From assembly GCF_026162365.1 (NCBI RefSeq), contig NZ_JAOANW010000019.1, positions 1 through 64,000 on the forward strand: a stretch of DNA of 64,000 nt, written 5' to 3'. Under the pieces are notes generated by a model, which ran no database searches, was not told the origin of the DNA, and saw only the letters and a program-made list of their open reading frames with translations. This document shows, in pieces, positions 42,938 through 52,143 of the stretch (its first letter is position 1; each line of letters opens with the position of its first letter). A program made the translations under genes and the position numbers. Source of the DNA: Nitratireductor luteus. GTDB lineage: Bacteria; Pseudomonadota; Alphaproteobacteria; Rhizobiales; Rhizobiaceae.

Positions 42938-43232
42938 CCAGCACCCTTTCGAGCCCGTCCTTAGCATCTGCTGTCACGCAGCGCGAAGCACCACCGCAGG
43001 GATTCCCACAGGCACGATGGCGCGGATGAAAGTTGGCCGGTTTAACAACGCCATCGGCCGCATTGACCAAGATCGGGCCCAACAACCGGCGGAACAAGAG
43101 TGCGTTGATGGTCTCGAACCGCATCCTTCTTGATCGCGGCATGGTAAAGGAGTGGATGACCTACGCGAGCTCCGTGCCATCGTAGAAGGGTCAGGCTATG
43201 ATGGTCCCGGTGAAGGTCGAAACAGAGACCTT
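42938..43232. other. Intergenic, possible eroded sequence
   Basis: A minus-strand reading gives FYDGTEL.., VIHSFTMPRSRRMRFETIN and ALLFRRLLGPILV, which has protein-like composition but is interrupted by stops and has no clear family. No gene is called. Confidence 0.3.
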
Positions 43233-44465
43233 TCAAAGGCGCGCCGCAGCCAAGAGGCTTAGTGCCGCCGGAGAAGTATCGCCCTCCAGTTGCGCAGCCA
43301 GCAATTCGCCGGTCGTGGGGCCGAGGGTGAAGCCATGATGGCCATGGCCGAAATCGAACCAGAGCCCCTTATGCCGCGGTGCAGGCCCTACAAGCGGCAG
43401 CATATCGGGCCGAAATGGCCGATGCCCGTGCCACAGTTTACCTTCGGCGCTCATATCTGCGGCCAAAAGCTCACCAGCCGCGCGCAGGGCCCGGTCGAGC
43501 TGGCGGCGCGATTGCGGCCGGTCTTGACGGACGAACTCGGCGCCGGTGGTCAGGCGCAGGCCATCGCGCATCGATGACATGACATAACCATGTTCAGTAT
43601 CAAGATACGGCCGGCTGAGTTCGGGCGCGTTCGAGACATGGGTGTGATAGCCGCGCATCAGCAGCATCCGGATGCGATAGCCGAATCGTGTCAGCAAGGA
43701 TCCCGACCACGGACCGAGTGCGATAACCGCATGTTGGGCGTCGACCGGACCCGTGCAGGTGTCAACGCGCCACCCCGCGCCCGCGCATTCCAGCGTTTGC
43801 GCATCGCCTTGAAGTAGCCGCCCGCCGCGATCTTGGAACAGCTGGGCATAGGATGTTACCAGCCCGCCCGGATCGCTGCAGCTCCAGCTGTCGTCCCAGA
43901 TCAGAGCGCCGGCCATCTCGCCTGCGATAGCCGGTTCCTCTGACGCCAATCCCGTGCCGTGGAGCGCGCGCAGGCGTAGGCTGTAGCGGGTGGCCTTTTT
44001 CTCCGCACTTGCGTGTGCGGCGTCCAAGGCTCGCGCCGTGCGGTAAATTTCGCCCAACCCGGTAGGGCGGATCAGGTTATCTGCTCCCGCCGCCTTGATC
44101 AAAGGCCCGTGATCGGAAAGGACGCGTGCGATGAGTTGTGCATAGGTTTTGGATATCTGCGCATGCCGTTCCGGCGCGGAGGCGCGGAAATAGGCCAGAA
44201 GGCCTGGCATGATGCCGGGAAGGTCGCGTAGCGACCAGGCCACATCGTTGCTGCGCCCCAGGGCGTAGCCGAGCAATGTCGGCAGGTCGCGGGGCATCGC
44301 GTAGGGCTCCATCGCTTCCGCCTGCAACGCGCCTGCATTGCCGAAACTTGTCTCCTCGCCCGGACCGCGTCGGTCCACCACGGTGACCACATGGCCGCGC
44401 GCCTGAAGCGCCAGCGCTGCTCCGATGCCGACCATGCCGGCGCCAAGAACAAGAATTTCGGCCAT
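43233..44465 (-). CDS. FAD-dependent D-amino-acid/amine dehydrogenase (DadA-like)
   Basis: Predicted 410 aa from ATG 44465. FAD motif LVLGAGMVGIGAALALQARGH at residues 5-25, then the DAO fold with GETSFGNAG-like segment and C-terminal GPAPRHKGLWFDFGHGHHG and TTGELLAAQL. DadA-type enzymes deaminate D-amino acids. It follows a RidA gene by 7 bases; RidA hydrolyses the imines such enzymes release, so the two fit together. Confidence 0.88.
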   Translation of the reverse strand: MAEILVLGAGMVGIGAALALQARGHVVTVVDRRGPGEETSFGNAGALQAEAMEPYAMPRDLPTLLGYALGRSNDVAWSLRDLPGIMPGLLAYFRASAPERHAQISKTYAQLIARVLSDHGPLIKAAGADNLIRPTGLGEIYRTARALDAAHASAEKKATRYSLRLRALHGTGLASEEPAIAGEMAGALIWDDSWSCSDPGGLVTSYAQLFQDRGGRLLQGDAQTLECAGAGWRVDTCTGPVDAQHAVIALGPWSGSLLTRFGYRIRMLLMRGYHTHVSNAPELSRPYLDTEHGYVMSSMRDGLRLTTGAEFVRQDRPQSRRQLDRALRAAGELLAADMSAEGKLWHGHRPFRPDMLPLVGPAPRHKGLWFDFGHGHHGFTLGPTTGELLAAQLEGDTSPAALSLLAAARL

Positions 44466-44472
44466 TGCCGTC

Positions 44473-44814
44473 CTACTGGTTGCGGTCTCGTGCAATCACG
44501 GTGATCTCGACCTCCGCATCGAGCATCAGAAAGACGCCCACCGTCGTTCGCGCCGGGTAAGGTTGCGGGAACGCGGCGGCATACACCTCGTTGAAGACCG
44601 GGAAATCGCCGGCATCGGTGAGGTAGCAGGTGCAGGAGAGAACGTCGGACATATCCAGCCCCTCCTTGGCGAGCGTGGCCTTGATATTCGCGATGCAGTT
44701 CTCGGTTTGGGCGCGGATGCCCTTGGGGAGCTTGCCATCAGCATCGAAGCCGAGCTCGCCCGAAAGATAGAGTGTCGCGCCGTCACGACGGATTTTCGAA
44801 AGCGGGATATTCAT
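44473..44814 (-). CDS. RidA/YjgF family imine deaminase
   Basis: Predicted 113 aa. Typical fold with LYLSGELGFDADGKLPKG, then TENCIANIKATL and the catalytic Arg region YPARTTVGV. It detoxifies 2-aminoacrylate or other imines from amino-acid oxidases. Start overlaps the DctQ stop by one base, so it belongs to the same transcript as the TRAP transporter. Confidence 0.9.
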   Translation of the reverse strand: MNIPLSKIRRDGATLYLSGELGFDADGKLPKGIRAQTENCIANIKATLAKEGLDMSDVLSCTCYLTDAGDFPVFNEVYAAAFPQPYPARTTVGVFLMLDAEVEITVIARDRNQ

Positions 44815-45341
44815 TATGTATCCGTTTCTGTCTGGGTGGTCGCTGTGGCCGGTTCGACCCAGCGTGCGGCGAGGTGGATCAGGATAAGGATCATCGCCAG
44901 TGGCACCGCCACAACGATCCAGACCATCTGGATGCCCAATGTGTCGGCGGTCAGCCCAGCCTGCCGGACCAGATATCCCTTCGAAAAGCCGCCGCGCAGG
45001 CCCACGAAGCTGAAATAGACGACTGGAAGGGTGAAGCTCAGGATCGCAAGTGACTGGATCGCCTCGGCAATCACGCCCAAGAGCGCCGGCGGATCTGGAA
45101 AGACGCTTTGCAAAAGCACGGCATCGCTACGCGTCTTGAAGGAGAGCGTCGCGCCCAGAACCCCGGTCCAAACCATCATGTAGCGCGCCACATCCTCGGT
45201 CCAGACCGGCGGCGATGCAAAACCATAGCGCGCGACAACCTGGATCAACACCGTGACGAACATCACGCACAGCGCCAGCACCGCAGCGCTGCGTGCGGCT
45301 GTATGCAAGCCGTTCGAGAGGCGGGTGATCAACCGACGCAT
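44814..45341 (-). CDS. TRAP transporter small permease (DctQ type)
   Basis: Predicted 175 aa from ATG 45341. Four hydrophobic helices with the DctQ motif VWTEDVARYMMVWTGVLGAT. Pairs with the large permease at 46399-47682 and the binding protein between them. The order is DctM, DctP, DctQ along the transcript. Confidence 0.9.
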   Translation of the reverse strand: MRRLITRLSNGLHTAARSAAVLALCVMFVTVLIQVVARYGFASPPVWTEDVARYMMVWTGVLGATLSFKTRSDAVLLQSVFPDPPALLGVIAEAIQSLAILSFTLPVVYFSFVGLRGGFSKGYLVRQAGLTADTLGIQMVWIVVAVPLAMILILIHLAARWVEPATATTQTETDT

Positions 45342-45401
45342 CGGGCCGTCTCCTGTTGCCAAGGCAGGTCGCACCTCCGGGCGGACCGCCGTTTCAGCGC
45401 C

Positions 45402-46376
45402 TCAGCGCGTGCGTTCCGACAGCGCGGTCCAGGCCGCCACGTCCTCTTGCGGCAACAGGCCGGAATTGTAGACCGCGACCGAGTGCTCGCGGAAGGCGGC
45501 GCGCTCTTCGTCGGTGAGGCGCTGCACGGTGACGCCGGCGTCTTCCAGCGCTAAAAGCGAACTTTCCGAAACCTCGGCGAGCCAGTCGCGCACGGCCGCA
45601 TCGGCATCGATGACAGCGGCGTCGACGGCCGCGCGATGGGTGTTCGACAATCCGTCATACCATTGTTTCGAGGCCAGCACAGCGCGCAGCGGGATGATGA
45701 CGCCGGCAGTCGAGAAATGCTTCACGAAGTCGGTCTGGCCGAACAGGATGGGCACGAAGGGCGAGTTGAGATAGCCGTCAATCACCCCCGTTTGCAGACC
45801 CGCGGGCACCTCACTCCAGGGTACGATGGTGCCTTTGGTGCCCCACGCCTCGTACATGGCGATCTGCGCATCGTCGAGGGCCCGCATCCGCAAGGCGCCC
45901 ATGTCTTGGGGTTTGCGCACGGCGGTGTCCGTCGTGATGATGCCCGAGGACGGGCCGAGCGGCACCAGCGCCAGGAGAACCGCGTCCTGTTTCGCCAATG
46001 CTGCGTTGACCGATGCGAACACATCGCCTTCGGCCAGCACCCGGTCCATATGGGCGACATCGTTGAATATATAGGGCAGGCGGACGCCGTAGATGAAGGG
46101 CTCGATCGAGGCCACGGTGCGCACGTCCGACAATGACACTTCCAGCAGGCCCGTCGAGATCTGGTCGAGCTTCTCTCCTTCGTCGCCAACCGAGCCGCGC
46201 GGCATTTCGCGCACCTCGATCCCCGCCTCCTTCAGCGCATTGGCAAAGGCATGGATCCAGTTGTAGGAACCGGACGTTTCAAGATCCGGCTTGGTATCGA
46301 GCGCGATCTTGACCTCGGCTGCGGCCGGTCCGATGAAAGCCATCACAGTTGCCAGGGCAAGGGCCTTGAGTTGCAT
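45402..46376 (-). CDS. TRAP transporter solute-binding protein (DctP type)
   Basis: Predicted 324 aa from ATG 46376 with a signal peptide (1-20, ending AAAE). DctP fold features: GSVGDEGEKLDQISTGLLEV, VRKPQDMGALRMRAL and the central Arg (RMRAL) that binds a carboxylate ligand. Given the neighbours, an amino acid, amide or related acid is the likely ligand. Confidence 0.92.
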   Translation of the reverse strand: MQLKALALATVMAFIGPAAAEVKIALDTKPDLETSGSYNWIHAFANALKEAGIEVREMPRGSVGDEGEKLDQISTGLLEVSLSDVRTVASIEPFIYGVRLPYIFNDVAHMDRVLAEGDVFASVNAALAKQDAVLLALVPLGPSSGIITTDTAVRKPQDMGALRMRALDDAQIAMYEAWGTKGTIVPWSEVPAGLQTGVIDGYLNSPFVPILFGQTDFVKHFSTAGVIIPLRAVLASKQWYDGLSNTHRAAVDAAVIDADAAVRDWLAEVSESSLLALEDAGVTVQRLTDEERAAFREHSVAVYNSGLLPQEDVAAWTALSERTR

Positions 46377-46398
46377 GTTGATCTCCTCCATTCAAAAT

Positions 46399-47682
46399 TC
46401 AGTTGACGGCGAAGCCGCTGACGCGCGGTAGGGCGAGGCTGATCTCGGGCCAATAGGCCAGAGCCAGTAGCACCAGTATCTGCACGGCGATGAAAGGCAG
46501 CGCGGCATAGGCCAGCCGCCAGTAATTGGTGTTGGTCATGGCCGCCACGACAACCAGACATTTTCCCAGGGGTGGCGTGATCAGGCCGATGCACAGATTG
46601 AAGCAGAGCACGATGCCCAAATGAACCGGGTCGATCCCCTGTTGCAGCGCCTGCGGGACAAAGAGCGGGATCAGCAATGTCAGGGCCACCGGGGTATCCA
46701 TGAACATGCCGGCGACCAGAAAGATCAGGAGCAGGAAGAACAGGTAGCGGGTGCCGGTCAGCCCGATGCTCTCCACCCAAGCCGACAGGATCTGCGGCCA
46801 ACCCAGTTGCCCGGCAAGAAAGCCGAGAATCGAGATCGCGGCCAGGATGATGAAGATTGTGCCCGTCATGCGCGCGGTGGCTTCCAGCGCGTCGAAAAAG
46901 GCACGTGCGGAAAGGCCGTCATAGAACTGCCCGGCAATCAGCGCCACCAAGACGGCGATCGCCGACCCTTCAGTCGGCGTGGCCAGGCCGAAAACGAGCG
47001 ATCCGAGGATGACGACCGGCAGGCAAAGCGCGGGCAGGGCCCTCTTCAGGCTGGACCAGAACGGCGGCAGATCGGCGCCGGTACCGCCTGGATGTTTGCG
47101 GACATGGGCAATCACGCCGTTCAGCGCCATGAGTGCTGCAGCCAGAAGTAGTCCCGGCAGAATGCCCGCGACAAACAGCGCCGCAACCGAGGCGCCGGTC
47201 AGTCCGCCATAGACGATCATGATAATCGACGGCGGGATGATCGGCCCGATCATCGACGAGGCCGCCGTCACCGCGCCAGCGTAGAAGCGGGAATAGCCGC
47301 GCGCCACCATCTCGGGCACGAAGATGCGCGAGAGTGCGGCGCTGTCGGCCACGGCCGAACCCGATATGCCGGCGAAAAAGATGCTGGTGAGGATGTTTAC
47401 ATGCCCCAACCCGCCGCGAAACCGTCCGACCAGCGCCAGGGAAAAGTTGATCAGGCTGCGCGTGACGCCGGCGCGCGACATGATCTCGGCCGTGAGGATG
47501 AAGAGCGGCATCGCCATGAAGGCAAAGACATCGAGCTGCGCGAAGATGCGCTGCGGCATGATCGAGAGGAACTGCGCCTTGTCGGCGACAACGAACGATA
47601 AAACCGACACCGCCCCCATCAGATAGGCGAAAGCCGTTCCGGTGATCAGCATCACGATGAAGGCAGCAAGAACGATCAGCAC
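46399..47682 (-). CDS. TRAP transporter large permease (DctM type)
   Basis: Predicted 427 aa from GTG 47682 (ATG 47715 would overlap the amidase end). Twelve or so hydrophobic segments and motifs IIPPSIIMIVYG, GLATPTEGSAIAVLVALIAG and LCFNLCIGLITPPLG. Operon position after the amidase (10-base gap). Confidence 0.92.
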   Translation of the reverse strand: MLIVLAAFIVMLITGTAFAYLMGAVSVLSFVVADKAQFLSIMPQRIFAQLDVFAFMAMPLFILTAEIMSRAGVTRSLINFSLALVGRFRGGLGHVNILTSIFFAGISGSAVADSAALSRIFVPEMVARGYSRFYAGAVTAASSMIGPIIPPSIIMIVYGGLTGASVAALFVAGILPGLLLAAALMALNGVIAHVRKHPGGTGADLPPFWSSLKRALPALCLPVVILGSLVFGLATPTEGSAIAVLVALIAGQFYDGLSARAFFDALEATARMTGTIFIILAAISILGFLAGQLGWPQILSAWVESIGLTGTRYLFFLLLIFLVAGMFMDTPVALTLLIPLFVPQALQQGIDPVHLGIVLCFNLCIGLITPPLGKCLVVVAAMTNTNYWRLAYAALPFIAVQILVLLALAYWPEISLALPRVSGFAVN

Positions 47683-47692
47683 GCGCCCATCC

Positions 47693-49258
47693 TCAGACCG
47701 CCGTGCCGACCGCATGGGGCCGGATCATCGCGATATCCGGGCTCCCGGGCGGATGCGTCGCGATTGCGCGCAGATCGACCGGCGGCGGAACGATGCTGGT
47801 CAGGTCCGGTTTCACCGGCGCGGTTGCGGGGTCGCGTGCGAGCAGGGCCTCCAGCGCCCGTGCCGCCCGCAGCAGTTCCCGGTCGCCACGCGGCGGACCA
47901 AGCACCTGCAGACCGAAGGGAAGGCCATCCTCCAGCACGCCCGCCGGTAGGGTGATTGAGGGGCCGCCCATAAGCGAACCGCGATAGGTCAGCGCAAGCC
48001 AGCGATAGTAGATGTCCATCTTCCGCCCGTCGATCTCCTCCGGGTAGGGCTGTTCCCACGGGAAGGCCGGTATTGGCGCGGTCGGCAGCAAAAGAATGTC
48101 GAAATCGGCCATTCGCTCCTTGAAGGCGCGCAGGATGCGTGTCTGTTCCAGATGAGCCCAGGCACGGTCGTGAAAGCTCAGGCTGCGGCCCAGCTCCACA
48201 TTCGCGGCGACATGAGGCCCGACTTGGTCGATCGCTCCGTCTCCCAGGGGGTCGAAGGCGGCGACAAAGCTTTCGGCTCGCAGGATGTCGAAACAGCGAT
48301 CCATCTCGCCCAGATTCAAGTCCACCGGACGGCACGAGGCGGCATGCGGAGCAATGGCCGCCACCCGTTCGCGAAAGGCCGCGCGCACCCGGCAGTCGAC
48401 CGGCGCACCGCCGAAATCTTCGCTGAAACCGATGCGCAGCCGGTCCAGCGAAGCTGGCGGCAGACTGTCGAAACGCGCGGGATCGGCAAGGGAGGACAAC
48501 GGATCGTCCGCATCGAACCCGTGGATCGTCCGCAGCATCAGCAGCAGGTCTTCCATATTCCGCGCCATTGGCCCAAGCACCGAAATGACCGACCAGCCCA
48601 CCGGCCGGGTCGGATGCGCCACCACATCCGCCGAGGGCCTGTAGCCCAATACCCCGCAGAGTGCTGCGGGCAGGCGAAGCGATCCGCCGGTGTCGGAGCC
48701 TGTGCACAGGGGAACCAGCGATGCCGACAGCGCAGCGGCCGAGCCGCCGGACGACCCGCCCGCCGTCAGGCGCGGGTCGTAGGGATTTCCGGTGGCGCCC
48801 CAGACCGGATTGCACGTGTTCCCGCCGGCGCCGAATTCGGGCACATTCGTTTTGGCCAGGACGATGGCCCCGGCCCGGCGCAGCCGCGCCACCATTGGCA
48901 TATCACGTATGGCGATGTTGTTGAGAAAGCGAGGGTTTCCATGCGTGGTCGGCAGGCCCTCCGCATCTTGCAGATCTTTCACTCCGATGGGCAAGCCGTC
49001 CAGCGGCCCGATCGGCGCGCCGGCCTTCCAGCGCCGCGTGGCCTTGCCGGCTTCCTCAGTGGCGCGCTCGGTGCAAAAGGCGGTCAATGCGTTGATCGAG
49101 GGATTGAGGCGCGTTATGCGCTCAAGACAGGATTCGAGAAGCTCACTTGGGGTAAACTCTGCTTTGGCGAATCCCTCGATCAGCCGGGTCGCAGACTTTT
49201 CAGGCAAGGATACGCTGTCGATCGCTGCTATCCGGCAAAACACCGGCCCCCATGGCAT
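47693..49258 (-). CDS. Amidase signature family enzyme
   Basis: Predicted 521 aa. Catalytic Lys94 (LPIGVKDLQDAEG), cis-Ser169 in TAGGSSGGS and nucleophile Ser193 in TGSDTGGSLRLPAALCG. Amidases of this family hydrolyse amides or carbamates and release ammonia. As first gene of the run amidase-DctM-DctP-DctQ-RidA-DadA it suggests import and stepwise degradation of an amide or D-amino-acid derivative. The annotated start could be later (SVSLPEKS). Confidence 0.9.
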   Translation of the reverse strand: MPWGPVFCRIAAIDSVSLPEKSATRLIEGFAKAEFTPSELLESCLERITRLNPSINALTAFCTERATEEAGKATRRWKAGAPIGPLDGLPIGVKDLQDAEGLPTTHGNPRFLNNIAIRDMPMVARLRRAGAIVLAKTNVPEFGAGGNTCNPVWGATGNPYDPRLTAGGSSGGSAAALSASLVPLCTGSDTGGSLRLPAALCGVLGYRPSADVVAHPTRPVGWSVISVLGPMARNMEDLLLMLRTIHGFDADDPLSSLADPARFDSLPPASLDRLRIGFSEDFGGAPVDCRVRAAFRERVAAIAPHAASCRPVDLNLGEMDRCFDILRAESFVAAFDPLGDGAIDQVGPHVAANVELGRSLSFHDRAWAHLEQTRILRAFKERMADFDILLLPTAPIPAFPWEQPYPEEIDGRKMDIYYRWLALTYRGSLMGGPSITLPAGVLEDGLPFGLQVLGPPRGDRELLRAARALEALLARDPATAPVKPDLTSIVPPPVDLRAIATHPPGSPDIAMIRPHAVGTAV

Positions 49259-49342
49259 GATTGCATATCCGGAAAGGATAGCCGCGGCAACCGGCTGTGA
49301 ATATTGATTAATTGTATGAATACCATAACCGGAGGGAATGGT

Positions 49343-50269
49343 TCATGTGCTCAGTGCTTGATCGAGGCATTGCATGAACAGGCCGAACGAGCTGTTCGTG
49401 TCCGACTGGCCGGTGCGCCAGAAGCAGCGTACCTCCGACAGGAGTCCATGTGTGTCGAGCGGCAGGATAACGAGTTCGCCGCGGCTTGCATGAACCCGGG
49501 CAAGGCTTTGCGGAAACAGCCCCAAAGCAGGCAATTCCCGCATGACACCTATACTGAGCGGCAGCGAGGCCGAGGCAATGAGATTGACCGGCGGGGCAAA
49601 GCCGAATTCGGCAAACAGCGCCTCCACGGCACGGCGCGCCACCGAGTTCGCCAACGGCAGCAGCCAAGGCCATTCTCGCGCTTCCGACCATTCCAGGGTT
49701 GTCGCCCCCGCCAGGGGATGTTCGTGTCCGGCAACGACGACGACCTGCTCCTGAAACAGGGCCTTCTGCTCAATCCCCGGCAGTTCCTGCGGGTGCCATA
49801 CGCGAGCGATGAGCACATCGAACGCACCGCTTTCAAGTAACGGGAACAGGGAGACGAAATGCCCCTCGGTCACCGAAATGCTGGCCTCGGGCGCGCTGCG
49901 CTTCATCAGCGCGATCGTGCGGGGCAAAAGGATCGGCGCCACCGAACTGACTACGCCTACCGAGACTGCCCCGGTCACGCCCTGCGCCATGGCGTTCAGA
50001 TCGAAGGCCGCACGGTCGATCTGTGCCAGCACCTGCCGTGCATGATCGGCAAGCCGTCGGCCCACCGGTGTCAGGTGGAGCCGGTTGCGGTAGCGTGTCA
50101 CGATCGGTGTCTCGACGAGCCGCTCCAATTCGCTGATCTGCTTTGAGACCGACGGCTGTGTCACGTTTAGCGCGTCGGCGACTTTTGCCACCAGACCAAA
50201 CTCAGCGAGCGCCGCAATGATGCGCAGATGCCGAAGGGTTAGAGACTTTGTCAGTTGCTCTGAATTCAT
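49343..50269 (-). CDS. LysR-family regulator of the amidase/TRAP operon
   Basis: Predicted 308 aa from ATG 50269. Helix-turn-helix LVAKVADALNVTQPSVSKQISELERLVETPIV, then a GbpR/CatM-like effector domain. It precedes the amidase gene on the same strand with an 84-base gap, so it probably controls that operon and perhaps itself. Confidence 0.92.
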   Translation of the reverse strand: MNSEQLTKSLTLRHLRIIAALAEFGLVAKVADALNVTQPSVSKQISELERLVETPIVTRYRNRLHLTPVGRRLADHARQVLAQIDRAAFDLNAMAQGVTGAVSVGVVSSVAPILLPRTIALMKRSAPEASISVTEGHFVSLFPLLESGAFDVLIARVWHPQELPGIEQKALFQEQVVVVAGHEHPLAGATTLEWSEAREWPWLLPLANSVARRAVEALFAEFGFAPPVNLIASASLPLSIGVMRELPALGLFPQSLARVHASRGELVILPLDTHGLLSEVRCFWRTGQSDTNSSFGLFMQCLDQALST

Positions 50270-50289
50270 GGTCTTCGTGCGCTCTTGGA

Positions 50290-50495
50290 ATACCGGCCGC
50301 CTTTGACACGCGATCCACGTCGTCCAAGGGTCCGCGCAATCATTCCTTTCGGGAATAACACGTCTCTGGTGCATGTAGAGCGGCACGACCACGCAAGTCG
50401 GCCGTGCCTTGAGGCCTTCCTGCTCTCCCTGGTTATGCTCATGCGACCAAAGATAACTGAACTAGATGACGAGGCCGGTTTCGGGATCAATCATT
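50290..50495 (-). pseudogene. Decayed PemK/MazF-like toxin
   Basis: ATG 50495 overlaps the antitoxin stop by 9 bases, the normal toxin-antitoxin arrangement. The frame begins MIDPETGLVI and hits TAG (50463-50465), then reads FSYLWSHEHNQGEQEGLKAR, close to the PemK-like head (PGLVI.Y.YLW..E...G.EEG.KDRP). Beyond that the sequence no longer follows the family. It looks inactivated by nonsense and loss of the 3' part. Confidence 0.65.
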
Positions 50496-50741
50496 AGCGC
50501 CGCCGTCCTTCTCGTAACTGTCGGCCAGGGCGAGCAAGCCCTCTTCGATTTCGGCCGGCATTGTGTCGAGTGTGAATTGCTTGCGCCGGTCTGTTTTGCC
50601 GCGCATCCTTTCGAAATCTTCGATGGCCATGAGAACGTACCTCGGCTTGCGATGGTGGGTGATGAAAACCGGGCCGCGCCGGGCGGCATCGGTCACATCA
50701 CCGACATGTTTGTTGAGATCAGCAGTTGAGAATGTCCGCAT
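50487..50741 (-). CDS. Phd/YefM-family antitoxin
   Basis: Predicted 84 aa from ATG 50741. MRTFSTADLNKHVGDVTDAARR and PVFITHHRKPRYVLMAIEDF are the Phd/YefM DNA-binding fold; the C-terminal tail (DRRKQFTLDTMPAEIEEGLL) would bind the toxin. The partner toxin is broken, leaving the antitoxin as a possible orphan regulator or anti-addiction factor. Confidence 0.85.
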   Translation of the reverse strand: MRTFSTADLNKHVGDVTDAARRGPVFITHHRKPRYVLMAIEDFERMRGKTDRRKQFTLDTMPAEIEEGLLALADSYEKDGGAND

Positions 50742-50794
50742 ATGGGCCTCCATTTAATCCATATTATCTCGAATATCCATATATTCGTAAATTT

Positions 50795-50940
50795 CTGATT
50801 GGCAAGGTCCGTGCGTGCAGGGCAACCAGCATCGCGGTCGAATTGACTCCGGAGCCGCAGCAGACCGCGACGTATCGACCGGCAAGCGCATCGTTCAGCG
50901 CTTGCTGCTGCGGGTGGGACAACAGCCTTGTGATGTCCTC
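50795..50940 (-). pseudogene. PP-loop (PAPS reductase-like) N-terminal remnant
   Basis: The minus strand reads QQQALNDALAGRYVAVCCGS, then GVNSTAMLVALHARTLP. It resembles the PP-loop head of phage and plasmid phosphoadenosine-phosphosulfate-reductase-like proteins (S.GVNSTALL). There is no continuing domain, and the sequence then meets the antitoxin region, so this is only a fragment. Confidence 0.35.
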
Positions 50941-51057
50941 CTAGATGCCGTACTGGGCCGGCGCTCCTCTGGTAGCCATGAAGGTGGCTGTCCCTCAGAG
51001 TGACGATGTTGAAACGGGGTCCGATTGTCGGCCCCAAGCATCAAGCGAGGGACAACC

Positions 51058-51873
51058 ATGGAGTATTATGCCGGAATTGATGTGTCGCTGGAACAGAGCA
51101 GCGTTTGCGTGGTGGATTCATCGGGCAAGATCGTGCGCGAGACGAAGGTGGCGAGCGAGCCAGAGGCGCTGTTGCAGCATTTTGCCGATCTTGGCCTGCC
51201 GGTAGTCAGGATCGGCCTTCGGGCCCTCTGTCGCAGTGGTGGCGGGAGGAGTTGGTCGAGGCTGGCCTTGACGTGGTGTTGCTGGAAACGCGGCATGTGA
51301 AGGCGGCGCTGTCGGCGATGCCCGTGAAGACAGACCGCAAGGATGCTCGCGGGATCGCGCAGCTGCTGCGCATGGGCTGGTACCGTCCTGTGCACGCCAA
51401 GTCTGGAGATGCCCAGGAGGTGCGGGCACTGCTGGTCGGCCGCAAGCTGTTGCTGGCCAAGCTGCTCGACGTCGAGCTCAGCATTCGCGGGATCCTGCGC
51501 GGCTACGGGCTCAAGGTTGGCGAGGTGAGCCGCGGACGTTTCGAGGCGCGCATTCGCGACCTCATTGAAGGCCATGACATGCTTGGGACAGTGATCGGCG
51601 CGATGCTGCAGGCACGGGCTGCATTGTGGAATGAGTTTACCCGGCTGCACCGCGCGATGCTGAAGATCGCCCGTGCTGATCCTGTCTGCCAGCGGCTGAT
51701 GAGCGCGCCCGGCGTCGGCGCCCTTGTTGCGCTCACCTATCGCGCGGCGGTCGACGATCCGGGGCGGTTTGCGAAATCCCGAACCGTTGGTGCTTACTTC
51801 GGACTGACGCCCAAGAAATACCAGTCCGGCGAGACCGACATAGACGGCGGCATCACCAGGGTCGGCGATGCCA
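51058..51873 (+). mobile_element. IS110-family transposase, frameshifted and 3'-truncated
   Basis: ATG 51058 opens YYAGIDVSLEQSSVCVVDSS (DEDD-type catalytic start). Near 51217 a small deletion shifts the frame, which continues GPLSQWWREELVEAGLDVVL, KTDRKDARGIAQLLRMGWY and, at the Tnp_20 domain, PVCQRLMSAPGVGALVALTY and YQSGETDIDGGITRVGDAM. It stops matching at 51873, leaving off the last 70 residues or so. No terminal inverted repeats are expected for IS110. Confidence 0.85.
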
Positions 51874-52125
51874 TGGCGTTCCCGTGCCGACCACGAACAG
51901 CATCGTGTCGGCGCTGCGCTTCTTCTTCACCAACACGCTCGACCGCCCCGACCTGGCGCGCAAGCTCGTCCGGCTGTCGCACCCGCGCAAGCTGCCGTGG
52001 TCCTTAGCCGTGACGAGGTTGCCCGGCTGCTTGGCGCCACCACCTGTCTCCACCAGGCCGCGCTGTCGGTCGCTTATGGTGCGGGCCTGCGTGTGGCGGA
52101 GGTGTCGACAGCGAGCATACGCATG
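51874..52125 (+). mobile_element. Tyrosine recombinase fragment (IS91-associated integrase type)
   Basis: GVPVPTTNSIVSALRFFFTN, LDRPDLARKLVRLSHPRKLP, then a single missing base near 52010, then VLSRDEVARLLGATT and QAALSVAYGAGLRVAEV. These match the N-terminal and central part of the integrases that accompany IS91-like elements. The catalytic C-terminal box is absent. The fragment begins exactly where the IS110 gene is cut. Confidence 0.7.
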
Positions 52126-52143
52126 GTGTTGGCTGTGTCCGCA

